A stretch of DNA of 64,000 bases from Tridacna crocea. Its lineage: Eukaryota; Mollusca; Bivalvia; Cardiida; Cardiidae. This document shows positions 1 through 13,100 of the stretch, piece by piece (position 1 is the stretch's first letter; every line of letters begins with the position of its first letter). The translations under genes and the position numbers were made by a program. A model generated the notes under the pieces. It was given only the letters and a program-made list of their open reading frames with translations. It was not told where the DNA came from and did no database searches. The DNA lies in NCBI GenBank assembly GCA_943736015.1, contig OX031057.1, positions 44,416,501 to 44,480,500 of the forward strand, read 5' to 3'.

Positions 1-1039
1 TTTCAGCTGGTCTGCAGTATTCTTTGTCGTTATCAACCATATCTCATGTCTTTGATTACTTTCTCATCTGTCTTTGTGAACAAGTCTGATTCCAAAGTTC
101 TTTAGTATATCTATAATGGCCTTGATAACAAACAATAAATCCTTTTTCAGGAGGTTCTTAATCTAAATTGTATAAATCCTGTAATTACTTTCTTACTTTG
201 TCTTTCGAACAGGATTGAAATTCTATTGATCAGTGCAAAGGAATACAAAGCTTTCTGCATTTTCCATCTGCTCTTATGTATTGTTCTTCTTTATCTCAAA
301 TGTATTACATGTACTTGTTTAACTCTTTACCAAAATATGAAATTTTAGCCTTGATCTACATTAACATCATCTGCAGACAACAAAGTGGGAGTAGTCCAGA
401 TGATGATTTCTACCTGTAAAAAGTTAAAGAACATTATGGCTAAAGGAGGGTCCTTTAAATAGTGATTGTTTGGTAAAAGGTAGCTGATTAAATAGAAATA
501 GATTTAAAAAGAAATGTGACCCATCATGCAAAAAGGGATCATCTGGGAATTCTGTATAATAAGGTACAATGACCACTTTTCATACAGAAAATGTCATTAA
601 AAGGGGAAAGTGTCAACCCTTCTCAGCCTGTGTGATTGGCGCAGTCTGATACTTTTTGCAGTTCCCAGAATGTTCCTTTTTGTGTGATGGGCCACATATG
701 ATTAAAATCTTTGGATGGAAACATTGATCTATTAAGTCTTTTGAAGTATTTACCATACAATTCTGTATTTCATGACATGGGAAAAATGCTTATGAGAACC
801 AGCATTTTTGCCCTGGCCTACAATATTTTCTACCCTTTTTAAACAAATCTTTCCATTTGAATGATTTACTTTGTTGCCTGTCAAGGCCTTCTGTTTTGAC
901 AAATCTGTTGTCTTCTCTGGAAGATTTAGTTTGTATTCAATGATTTATTAGAATATTCTTGCAACAATCGTTTTGTTTTTCAATTTTTTGTTGACTGCTT
1001 ATACTACATCTATTAATTTCTGAAACACACTTTTTTCAG
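1..1039 (+). other. alpha-spectrin intron (3' part)
   Basis: No exon or clear repeat is seen here. The stretch ends in a pyrimidine-rich tract and AG directly before the exon at 1040. It is AT-rich single-copy-looking sequence. Confidence 0.7.
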
Positions 1040-1160
1040 GGAGAAAAAATTACTGGTAGGTTCAGATGACTATGGTAAAGATCTTACAGGTGTCCAGAAT
1101 CTACGCAAGAAACACAAACGACTTGATGCTGAACTTGCCTCTCATGAGCCTGCCATACAG
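1040..1160 (+). CDS. SPTAN1: alpha-spectrin exon a
   Basis: Preceded by ttttttcag and followed by gtatag. It encodes 40 residues of a spectrin repeat ([20 protein letters not shown] onward). It starts with one base that completes a codon from the previous exon. Confidence 0.96.
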
Positions 1161-4100
1161 GTATAGTTTCATACATTAGACACTCAGTCCAACAAAAAAA
1201 ATCTGTTTTTAGTAGTAAACATCAGTTCAAACTCAACTCAATAATTTATCTACAAATTAGGCATTTCAGGACAGGAACTGAAAATATTGTCAATAAAGGT
1301 GAAATTGCAAATATGGATACTGTATTGCATAGTGATATATTTGGAAAAAAAAAAGACTTCTCTAGAAGTTAAATGAATTTTTTTTTTCAAAATTTTGTCC
1401 ACAAGTATTTAGTATTATTTCTCCAACAGGCTGTGCAAGAGGCAGGAGAGAAACTGATCAGCGAGTCAGACATAAACACAGCTGACATACACAATCGTCT
1501 TGAACAACTGTCAAAGAGCTGGGAAGAACTGAAAGCCATGGCAGAGAAAAGGTGTGTATGATTAGAGTCAATTAATGTGGTGTATGAGTTGGAAAATGAA
1601 TTGATGTCGATTTTTTTTTATCTTTTTTGTTGGAGCTAGGTTCAAAAGTTTATCCAAATGTTGTATACCCTATCAAAGTTAGAAATCATCAGTAAGGCAG
1701 CATATGATTTCTTTGTAAATGCTTTCAATTTGGACCAGTCAAAATGTTTGATCTTAGGTAAACAGTTTTGTAATAATCTTTTAACCCATTACCACTCAAT
1801 CCCTACTTTTGACGTCCCTGAGAAAAGAGCCTTTTGAAAACACTGTGCGAAAAGAACAAAATGCTGGTAACCAGCATTTTCTCCTTTTCCCACAGTGTTT
1901 TCTACCCTTCCCAGAACAAATTTCTATTTTTCAGTCACCTTTATTTTGTCGTCTGCAAATGCTTTCAATTTGGACCAGTCCAAAATTTTCTCATTTGGTA
2001 ATGAGTTAAGTAAATGCGATCAGCCAAATATATACATTTGTGATAAGTTGAGTGTTCAACTTCTAACAATAGGATAGCCTGGGTGGACTGCACAGGCTGA
2101 CCGGGTCAGTACTCTTCGCAGATGCATTAAGCCCCTTTTTTACAGAGCATGGTCCAAATAATTTTGCCTCTTGGTACAGTTACAGATGATATAAGCTATT
2201 GATTACAGGGGCCAAATGCTGGAAGAATCCTATGCCTTCCAGCAGTTTAGTGCTAATGTGGATGAAGAAGAGGCCTGGATTGCTGAGAAACAACGGCTGC
2301 TCTCTGGTGGAGATCTTGGTGACACCATGGCAGCTGTGCAGGGACTTCTAAAGAAACATGAAGTGTTTGAGACAGATTTCCAGGTACACAGGGACAGGTG
2401 CCAGGAAGTACAGAAGGAAGGAGAAAGGCTTATGGATGAGGTATGTGTTTGGTTTTGTGATCACAAACAATGAAAAGAACCATCCTTTTTCAGGATTTTT
2501 TTATTGAAGCTATGTTAGCTCCTTATTATTGTATGCAACCAAGTAGAAAGTATTTGCAGATGACAAATTCAGATTAGCTTAGATGGAGATTTTTGTCTTT
2601 CATTGAGAAGAAAACCTTGTGGGAAAAGGAGAAAATTATGGCCACCAGTATTTTCTCCTTTTCCCACATTGTTTTCAAAAGCCTTCTCCTGGGTTGTTTG
2701 AACTCTGGATTATGCAGTAAAGTGGTGCAAAAAACTGATGTGGCGTTGAAGGGTTACAAAAGAATGTAAGAAGAAGAAATTATTTTATTCATTAGTTTGG
2801 CAACCTATACAGTAGGGGAATGGACAGTAAAGGGCTTAGGCAAAGCTCTGACCAGCAATGGAGAGGAATCTAAGGGTGATTTCAGTTTCTGCAGAAATAA
2901 AAGTTTTACTCTTTCAGGTTACAATACCAATCTTTTTTTGAGCTTAAGCCAACAGCTTAGTCAGGATTGTACAGCACTTGTAACATAAGAGTATGAGATT
3001 GAACCTGAGCTAGGTCAGTCTCTTTGTGAGGGTTGCTTATTATTAGTCCTTCCTCACCATTAAGCATTATTTCGGCATCGTAAGTCAAAAAGCAGCCAGT
3101 GATTTGAAAGAGAGTTGTTTGAAATACTAGTAAAGGAAACTCACGAAAGCATAGATAGGTGAACTGGCCACCATGATATTAATGAAATATTATTGAAAGA
3201 GTTGTTTTACACCACACAAATACACCAATCTTTATTTCAGGGCAACCACAACAAGACCCAGATTTCTGAGCGTATCCAAGGATTGCAGGACAAACTCCGC
3301 CTACTTGAAGAAGCTGATGCCCTCAGAACAGCTGGACTGAACGATAACTCCGCCTTCCTACAGTTCATTTGGAAGACCGATGTTGTGGAAAGTTGGATTG
3401 CTGACAAGGAAAACCAAGTTCGCTCTGATGATTATGGGCGTGATTTGTCGTCTGTGCAGACTTTACTTACAAAGCAGGTATGTTATTTCTGACCTTAATA
3501 CTGGACATTTTTTGAGTGAAAATTTTCTGTTTTGGGGGGCAACACTTCACTTGTATTCTCAAAACTGAAAACGATAAATTCTTACAAAACAGTGATGTCC
3601 ATTATAATCAATTTCTTGAAGTATGAAATGAATAACAGATTTATCTCAGTCTGTCATAAAACCCCAAATATTGCCATATTAAGATTTTAGTCGGGGGATA
3701 TCTTATTAAAAAACTATTGGTGATTGATGATCATATTGCACATTCTTTGAAGTCTGATCTTGATCTACTCTGTACTCAGAAGGAACTAGTGTGAATCATA
3801 TTTCTGGAAGGGTTATACTCTAGTTTTGTTCTTTTGTGGGTGTGATTTTGTAATGACATTTAGTGTACATGGGATCGCTCAAGGGCCTTCCTTGGCTCTG
3901 TGATTACAGCATTGGATACTAACCCATGATGGTGGTATTGTTACATTAGAGTGTCATGGGGCAAAGCACTGTCAAGCATCAGCCTAATTCAAGTGGAAAC
4001 TAGACCTCACAATCACTGGTTTTAATGATCTTACGAATAAGTTTTTGAAAATATTGCTGGAAAAAGGATAAAATGCTGGTTACCAGCATTTTGTCCTATT

Positions 4101-7100
4101 CCCACTTTGTTTTCAAGAAATATAAAGGAAGGTCCCATTATTTTAGACACTAAGACCACTATTTTGTTCACAGCTAATTAATGCTTTAAATTTAGACTAG
4201 TCTGAAGTTTTGTTGTCATGTAAAGCATTTAACTGATTTTGCATGAGGGGACAAAAGTCTAAAGTACAAGCTGCTATGGGTGCTTAGTAAAGGAATTAGG
4301 CTAAAGTTGCTCAGAATTCTGGATCATGTTGTATTTGTGATATTTAGTTGTCTAATATATTTATTGTTTAACTGTAGATTTCATTTTAATTTGCTCAGTT
4401 TGCTTGTTAACTCTTAACCGAATGACAGGTCCAAGCTGAAAGGATTCGCAAATGAGAAGCTTAATTTGACTGAAATGATGAGATTTATCCTGAAAAGAGT
4501 ACAAAACATTGTGGGAAAAGGAGGAAAAACTGGTAACCAGTATTTGCTCTGTTCTCTCAATGTTTTCAAAAGGCTTCTTTTCCAGGGTATTTTAAACATA
4601 GGATTGTTTGGTGAAGAGTTGAAATTTGCTTTTTATATTGATGAGTTGCATGCATGTTTGAACTTTTATAGGCACGCCTCAGTCTGTCTATACCAAGTCT
4701 TATTATGACTAACAAGGTACTAACATCCTTCTGTCATATTTGTGGCATATCATATCTGAAACTTTGAATTAAATGAATATTAACTAGCTGATGTATTACC
4801 TAGTTAATCTGACTCTTGACCTGGTAGTTGCCTATTTCAAGCAAACTCTCTTTCCAGCAATTTTTTGCCTCTCACTTCTGATGCATGTACGAAAAGTCAT
4901 CTGTTACATGCAGAGAAAGTTTTGTCTGTGCATGTGTGAGAAAGCCAGGGAACACAATATGTAGATGCACTGATGGCTGTGTTATGACCTGTTAAAATGC
5001 TGTTAAAATGGCATTAAACTCCAATATAAACTAGGAAAAGAAAGGCACAGCTTAATTTGGTAATAGATTCTAATTATGATACCTAATCAAACACAATGTA
5101 ACTGGATTGCGTCTAACGTGAATAAACTGGAATATTTTTTCGAACATGAGAAATTGTGGCTTAGCAAGCCTTGCTCATTGCAGAAAGAATATGGAAAAAA
5201 TTTAAGATGGATTATGGTATACCACAAATACACAACACCCTTAACCCTTTCCCAAACGACAAACTTTTGGACTAGACCAAATTGAAAGCATTTGCAGACG
5301 AAATATGATTTCTGTCTATGATAGGCTAGAAAACATTGTGGGAAAAGGAAAAAATACTGGTTACCAGCATTTTCTCCTTTTCCCACAATGTTTTCAAAAG
5401 GTTACTATTCCAGACCCATAAAAACCAGGGATTGTTTGGGAAAGGGTTCAGCACATTGTATCATTCCTCAGGCCACATTCACTAATCATTCTGAATTCAG
5501 AGGGCTAATTCTAAATTCTAGGACAACCATCTGATTGGCTGAGGCATTTTGTCTCCAACTATTGAGATGTACTAGTCTTAAAGTTATATCACAAAACACT
5601 TAATTCTCTGTCAAACAGAAATCAGGGTGTGTATTAATCAATCATTTTAACAACAATTGTAGTCTTACTAGTAAACAGTCGAGAAACAGCTTGTGTGAGC
5701 AGTTTTGATATGGCGTTTACTGATGATGGATAAATGTCCATTCCAATTTGGCTCATTTCTTTGATTAGACACTGAAAAAAGACAGGTCATTGCCATGTTG
5801 TTGCATTGATCAGTGACTGTTGATGAAGTTAGACTTGAGTTCACCTCCTTTAGGAGGGTCCTTCATGGTTCAATGATCAGGTGAAGGACTGGTAACCAGG
5901 AGGCCTCAGATTTGATCCTCTTTGGAAGCAATAGGATTTTCTTAGGAGTGTCCATGGGCAAGACCCCCCAGAGTCCTTGCCTAGCACTGGTGAAACCCAG
6001 AATAAGTGATATAGATATAGCTGTGATACCGCTAAAATAATGTTGAAAACAGCATAAAACACCATTTCATCAATCACCCCCTGTAAGGATAGGAAATGTG
6101 TATCACTATGTCATCAGATGTTCACATGCTTGTCACCTTTGAACCAAATGAGTATTTATTTTACCTTTGCACTTTTCTCCATCCTACTCTTTGACTATCC
6201 ACATATGAAGAAAATCCTGTACCAATCAACCCAGTCTACTAATGTTCCAGAGGAAAAGACTGCAATCATTTTGGGAAAGTGATAAATTGCTGATAACTAG
6301 CATTTTCTGCTTTTTCTTGCAATGTTTTATTCCTTCTTAAAGATCACATGAATAATTAAGCTTGGTTTGTCATGGATAAATCGTAATTTTGTCTCCTTAA
6401 GTGTTCATTCATTTTCATGTAATCACTAACTAAATCTTCTAAAGATGCTTTGTTTTTTTTGCAAGCTTGATAAAAAAAAAAATTGTGTGCAGACAGTGAT
6501 GTGTTATACATATTCAGTTATTTCAAGGGATTGTGAAGACTGAGATAAGGCTGCACAGAATAGAATAGAAACTGTTGAATTGTACCCAGTCTGTCAGGTA
6601 TTTGTCATGTATCTGACAAAATCAGTTTCAGTATTGCAATATTTTCTTCCATCATCTGCTGAAGTGAAAACAGTTGTTTCTGACATGTCTTTTTTCAGGT
6701 TAATTGAATTTTTTATATTTACTTTTTGCTAATCTAACCAATCTGTTTAACTCTTTACCACGTGACAAAATTTAGGACTGGTCCAAATTAAAAGCATTTG
6801 CAGACAACAGAATGAATGTACCAGAAATACCAAAATTTGTTAGGGAGGGAAGAAAATATGGGTAAAGGAGAAAATGCATGGTTACCAGCATTTTCTCCTT
6901 TTCCCCAAATCTTTTCAAAATGCCTCTTTTCCAGGGTTGTTAAAAGTCGGCATTGTGTGGTGAAGGGTTAATTCTGATGAAAAGTTCTGATTCAAGGATA
7001 GTTTCAGGTTTTGCATGTCAGTAGTTCAACACTGCATGATGTTGTTTTCATTAATGAATCCTTACCTGTATTTTATACAGATGCATTTAGTATCAGCTTA

Positions 7101-10100
7101 TAAACTTGAAATATTAACTCTTCAATTTTCAAATAACCCACTATTTTTATTTAAATACTAACATTTATACCATGTCTCAAAAGTAACATTATGTTAACCC
7201 TTTACTCCATAGATACTCATTTCTACGCATTGCTTGTAGGAGCCTTTGGAGAACATTGTGGCAAAAGGTGAAATTGCTAGTGATGAGCAATTTCACCTTT
7301 TGCCACAATGTTTTCTGGGCTATCAAAAGGCGTCATATACACATAAGAAACAGCTTCATCCTTGCTGTTATTTAGGGTCAATTAGAGATACCATAGAAAT
7401 GCCTTATGGGGTAAAGGGTTAATGCAGGCCTGTAGTATGTATGCTCTGGCCGTAGAAGCCTCTTTCAAAGATCAGAATGCCTGGAGTTGTACCAACAACC
7501 CAGTCTTAGAGTAATTAAAATTAGGTTTCAAATTCCAAGACTAGCTATCTGATTTGTTGAGACATTATTCTCTGTCAGTCATAGGCTAGTCTTGGAATTA
7601 AGATTTAAAATGATTAAGCTTATGTTGTTCTCTTTTTTGTGTGGAAAACAACTTGTTTGATCCCAATGCAAACATAATTTCATAAATTTTTATTCAGGAT
7701 ACTTTCGATGCTGGTTTACAAGCCTTTGAGAAGGAAGGTATACAGACAATCACTGCTTTGAAAGATCAGCTTATTGCTGCTAAACATGCCCAGACACCAG
7801 CCATCGAGAAACGTTACAATGATGTGATGGCAAGGTAATGTACTGCTTAACCCTTTACCAAACGACAAATTTTTAGACTGGTTCAAATTGAAAGCCTTTG
7901 CAGACAACAAAATAAATGTAAATCAAAATTGAAATTTGTTTCCAGCTGGGTAGAAAACATTGTGGGAAAAGGAGGAAATGCTGGTTACCAGCATTTTCTC
8001 CGTTCCCCACAATGTTTTCAAAGGCTTTCTTTCTCACGGTCGTTAAAAGTCGGGATTGTGTTGTAAACAGTTAAATATTGAATACATCATGGAACCATTA
8101 AGATACCAATGTGAAAGATATGTTCAGCATATTAACCTTTCACCAAACAACAAAGTTTGGGACTAGACCAAAGTGAAAGCATTTGTAGATGATAAAATAG
8201 ATTTAAATCAAATGATGATTTCTGTATTTTATAGGGTAGAAAATGTTGTAGGAAAGGGAGAAATAGTTGGTTACTGGCACTTTCTCTGTTTACCTAAGTG
8301 TTTGCAGAAAGCTTTTTCTAAGATCATTAAAACTTGGAATATGTTGTAGTGGGTAAAAGCATTTGTGCTGTAGAATCAGGATACGGACAAAAAGGCTGTA
8401 GGCTGTCATTGTCCCATTTTAAAGGATGAATTTCATGTTTTGAGAGTAAGTTGGCTATAAATCAAGAATTTCCACTAGAAGCAGTTGGTAGATGATATAC
8501 CATTAGCTGATTGTTCATCCAATTATGTGTCTGAACATCCTTGAGAAAGAAACCTTCAAACAAATTGTATTAACTAGCATTTGGTCATTTTCCATATGTG
8601 TTTCTACAGTATTTGTGACAAATTTTGTAATTTGAGCAACATTTGAATTATGGACTACAAATTCTTTTAGTATGGGGGAGTCTAAATTTTTGTCAACTGG
8701 TAAAAGATTAAGTGACATAAATTTAGACTTGTTCAAATCGAAAGCATTTGTACATGGCACTTTGAATGTGGCTCAAGTGATGAAAGTTATCTTTGATATG
8801 GTAGAAAACATTGTGGGAAAAAGAGAAAATACTGGTATGGTAAATAAAATATCTATACACTATAGGTGGCAGAAACTTCTGGCTGATTCTGAGCAGCGTA
8901 AACAAACGCTGCTAAGACTCCAGGATCAGTACAGGCAGATTGAGGACCTCTACCTAGCTTTCGCTAAGAAGGCCTCGGCCTTCAACAGTTGGTTTGAGAA
9001 CGCGGAGGAGGATTTGACGGACCCAGTAAGATGTAATTCGGTAGAGGAAATAAGAGTAAGTACTATATCACAAACAATTTATAGATGATATATTAAGTAA
9101 AAATAAAGTACCATGCTATTTTTCACAGAATCAAAAATACCGTACTTGAAATTAAATTAACTCATCACTTTTCAGGCCATTTTTAAATCTACCCGTAGCT
9201 TGCATTAGTGAAAACCTTTAACCCTTTAAGTGTTGGAACCGACTTGTTTTTGGTGGACAGTGTAGATCAAGATCAGACTGGACAGAACTTGCAGTCTGAC
9301 CTTAGATCTACACTGTCCACTATTTTGTTACATGTTTTGGAAAAAAAAACCTTGGTTGAGCAAGATTTCAGATGTTTTTTCCAATTTAAAAATGTCTCTT
9401 GTTTTAATTCAGCACATTAAGGGTTAACCTGGAAAGCAGCTTTCAGGAATAAAGTTGCCCTTGCTGTCAGTGTAAATCAAGATCAGCTTGCATGATGTAT
9501 GCAGTCTGATTTCTGATCTGTACTGTCAACTTCGTTGAAATGGTATGGACCAAAAAAACTTCAAAATAGCAAGTTTTTGGGGCTTCTTTGTTACTAGGAA
9601 AAATATATATATATAGAGAGAAATATTATTGGATATGTCAGGCACACTTGAGGTTAATTCCTCAACTAAACATAGATCTTTTGCAATGGGCTCACTCCCT
9701 TTTTTGTTTGCTATATTTTACAGCATCTGCGTGAAAGTCATGAACAGTTTAAAGCTTCCCTGTCTGCAGCCCAGGCAGACTTTAACCAGCTAGCTGCCCT
9801 TGACAAAGAAATCAAGAGCTTCAACGTTGGCCCAAATCCATACACCTGGTTTACTATGGAAGCACTTCAGGATACGTGGAATAACTTGCAGAAAATCATC
9901 AAAGTAAGTTTATGCATTCGGTGTGACTTTAACATGGCTGGTGTCAAATCAGTTTCCAAATTCATTAACTTTTTGTTTTGGAAGTTGACTTATCATGGAA
10001 GTCTTTATTTATTAAGTCAAACTGCATATTTTTATACAGTCTTATCTTGGATGTAGTCTTTCCTTAGTGTTGAGATGTTCTGATAAACCAGAAGTATCAG

Positions 10101-13100
10101 GGATATTTGAGTTTAACTCTTTATCACACAGTCCTGACTTGTAACGACCCTGAGAAAGAAAGCCTTTGAAAACATTGTGGAAAAAGAAAATGCTGGTTTT
10201 TCTACCGTATCAGAAACAAATCTCTCAATTTTGAGCCACTTTTGATTTTTTGTCTGTAAGTGTTTTCAATGCTGAGAAATTCTTTGTGTTTTAACTCTTT
10301 ACAAAATTTCAAAATTTTAGACTGGTCCAAATTTAGAGCACCTTTAGGTGACAAATGTAAACCAAAAAATTGAAATTTGTTTCCATCAGGTTAGAAAACA
10401 TTGTTGGAAAAGGAGAAAATGGTGGTTACCTGCATTTTCTCCTATTCCCACATGTTTTCCAAAAGCTCCTATCTTAGGGCCGTAAAAACCAGGGATTGTT
10501 TGGTAATGGGTTAAAGAGTTTAGTATTGTAGCAAAAAGAAGTATTGCTCTTTGCAGACAACCTCTCTTTTTGCCACTATGTTTAAAATAGCCTGTTGCAA
10601 GACAGAAAAAAGAAAAAGCTGTCTGCAGCTACAAATTGTTCAATATGTTACAGGAGCGGGATGTAGACTTGTCCAATGAACAACAGAGACAGGAAGAGAA
10701 TGACCAGCTACGCAAACAGTTTGCCCAGGCTGCTAATGCCTTCCATGCATGGCTCACTGAAACAAGGTCAGTAATCTCATCCTACTTGGGGTACTCATGT
10801 GGAGAGAAGGGGTGGGGGTGAGGGGTCTGTGGGTCCATAAGTAAAATCAGTCATAGTTCTTTGCTAAAACTTATGTTGTAAGTTCTCATTATCTTGATAA
10901 GAGTCTTAATGACAAAGTTCTTGCAACATGGACATTTTTGGGACTTTTCGAATTTGAAAAATTCACAAATGTATCTATTTGCATATTTTTTCCACAAATA
11001 TACCAACATATAATGAGTGTCTTGAATTCGCAAACATTTCCCAAATGCAAAATGTCCATAATGAATAATTTGCAGTTTTTTGGACACACTTAAATTCACA
11101 TAATATACAGTACCTGCAATGGAGGTGCAGATAAAGAAATAATGTTTAAGGGATTTCAAACCACAGCAATATCTGGATACCAGTCCTATTTTGGCTGTTA
11201 GCTCCCTGTGCAACATTTTTTTCATTGGATTTTCAGATTGCCTTATGGCTAAGCAGAAGGAAACCTTGATTAGTTACAGCTTTGCCAAGTTATACAAAAG
11301 ACTTGAATTACCAAGATTGCTTGCCTTTTTGCTCTCAAGTTAGAAAATAGGTATTAAAGTCACTAAAACTGAAACTTGGATAGACAGAATACTTCTATCT
11401 TTGATTAGTGCAAAAAACTTAAAGTACAAAGTGTTCTGTAAGAAATGGGGGAAAACAAACCTAAAGTACTAAGTGTTCTGTAAGAAATGGGGGAAAAAAG
11501 GGGAAAATGAGTCGATCAACCTTTTTCTTTCCTTTCCAACATTTTTTTTTCAAATGCTCAAGAATAAATCCTTTTGGTCAGGGCATTTCATTTGTTATTT
11601 TTGGGTAAATATTTAATACTTCAGTAAAAGGAGTAGACAAAGATCAGACTGTATATACCCTTGTTGTGAAGGTCAGCAGAGGTAATGATGTGTAGGAAAT
11701 GCATTGAACAGTTTTTGGTGTTCTTTCCATTAAAAGATTAAACAGTTTTGTATCATATTTAAGAAGAATCATAATAAAGATTGTGTGTGTGTTTTTTTTC
11801 CATGGTGATGGTTTCCACAACAACAGGATGTGGCTGTTGGACGGGTTAATATTTTTAAGTGGTTTCTGAGCATGAGTTACGAGTGACCAGCATTTAGCTC
11901 TTTACTCCATTATTTCATTAAAGTTTTTATTTTAACCCAAGATTGTTAACCCTTTACCAAATTATACTTAGCTCCAATGACTGAGAAATAATCTTTTAAA
12001 AACATCATGAGAAGAGGAGAAAACTGGTAACCAGCATTTTCTTCTTTTCACACAAGTTTTTATACTCTTTCAAATACAAATGATATCGTTTGAGCCACAT
12101 TTAATCCTTCACCAAACAAGCCAGGGTTTTTAAGACTGAGAGAGAGAGTCCTTCTGTAAACTCCTTTTCCCACAATGTTTTTGATCCTATCAAAGAAAAC
12201 ATGTTCCATTTTGTGCTTCACTGAAATTGTCATCTGCCTATGCTTTCAATTTGGACAAGGCTAAAATTTTGTTGTTTGGTAAAGAGTTAATTGACCATCT
12301 TCAAATGCTTTGTTTGAACAATTCTAGAATTTGTTATGTGATTGAGAGTTAAACAAATAATGAACTATTTCATCAGAATTGTGTTTAACAAAGTTCATCA
12401 GTGATTAATTGGCACTGCAGATCAAAGATCAGACTTCATATTTCTTTGTAGTCTGATCTCCATCTTTGCTGTATGCAACTGCACCAAAAGTTGTCTGAAG
12501 CATACTAATGTATAAATTGAAGGTTCATTCCACCAAAAAATATGCAAAAGATGTATGATAATAATGGAGTAAAGAATGAGAACTGAATCATGCAAGGTTT
12601 GCAGTTTCCCCCCATGACAATATATTATCCACCCTTTTTTTTCAGTGACTGCAATGTTTGTTGTTGTTAGAAACATAATGGTTTGGAAATAAGTTGCATT
12701 ATTTCTTCTTCAAAAACTGAATGACCTTCTCTCTTTGCTGCCTTTAAGAAGATAGTTTATTTATAGGTCATAGGCAGGAAGTTGCTCCCTTTTTTCATAC
12801 AGAGCATGTGTAGCTATTATGAAATAACAAAGCTGCCAAGTAGAGTTTGCCTTATTTTCCTTCAGATGGCTTGCTTGTGCAGCAATAGTAGATCCTTTCA
12901 TATTAGTGTTAAGTTTTAGAATTTAACTATCTACTTTTCTTATAGCAACTGACTTCATCTTGAGTAAAATCTCTGTGAAAATATTAAAGATATTAGTAAT
13001 AGTTCCTCTGATTGTTCTAATTATGGCATCAAGGACATTATATCGTTTGTCAATGATACCAGATATCATCAGTGTTTGTAAATTTCAAGGACTGGTTTAT

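Noticed and set aside
8672..9088. 138-residue open frame covering a spectrin exon
   Set aside because: Its first half is MITE and intron sequence; the real exon begins at 8866 after an acceptor.
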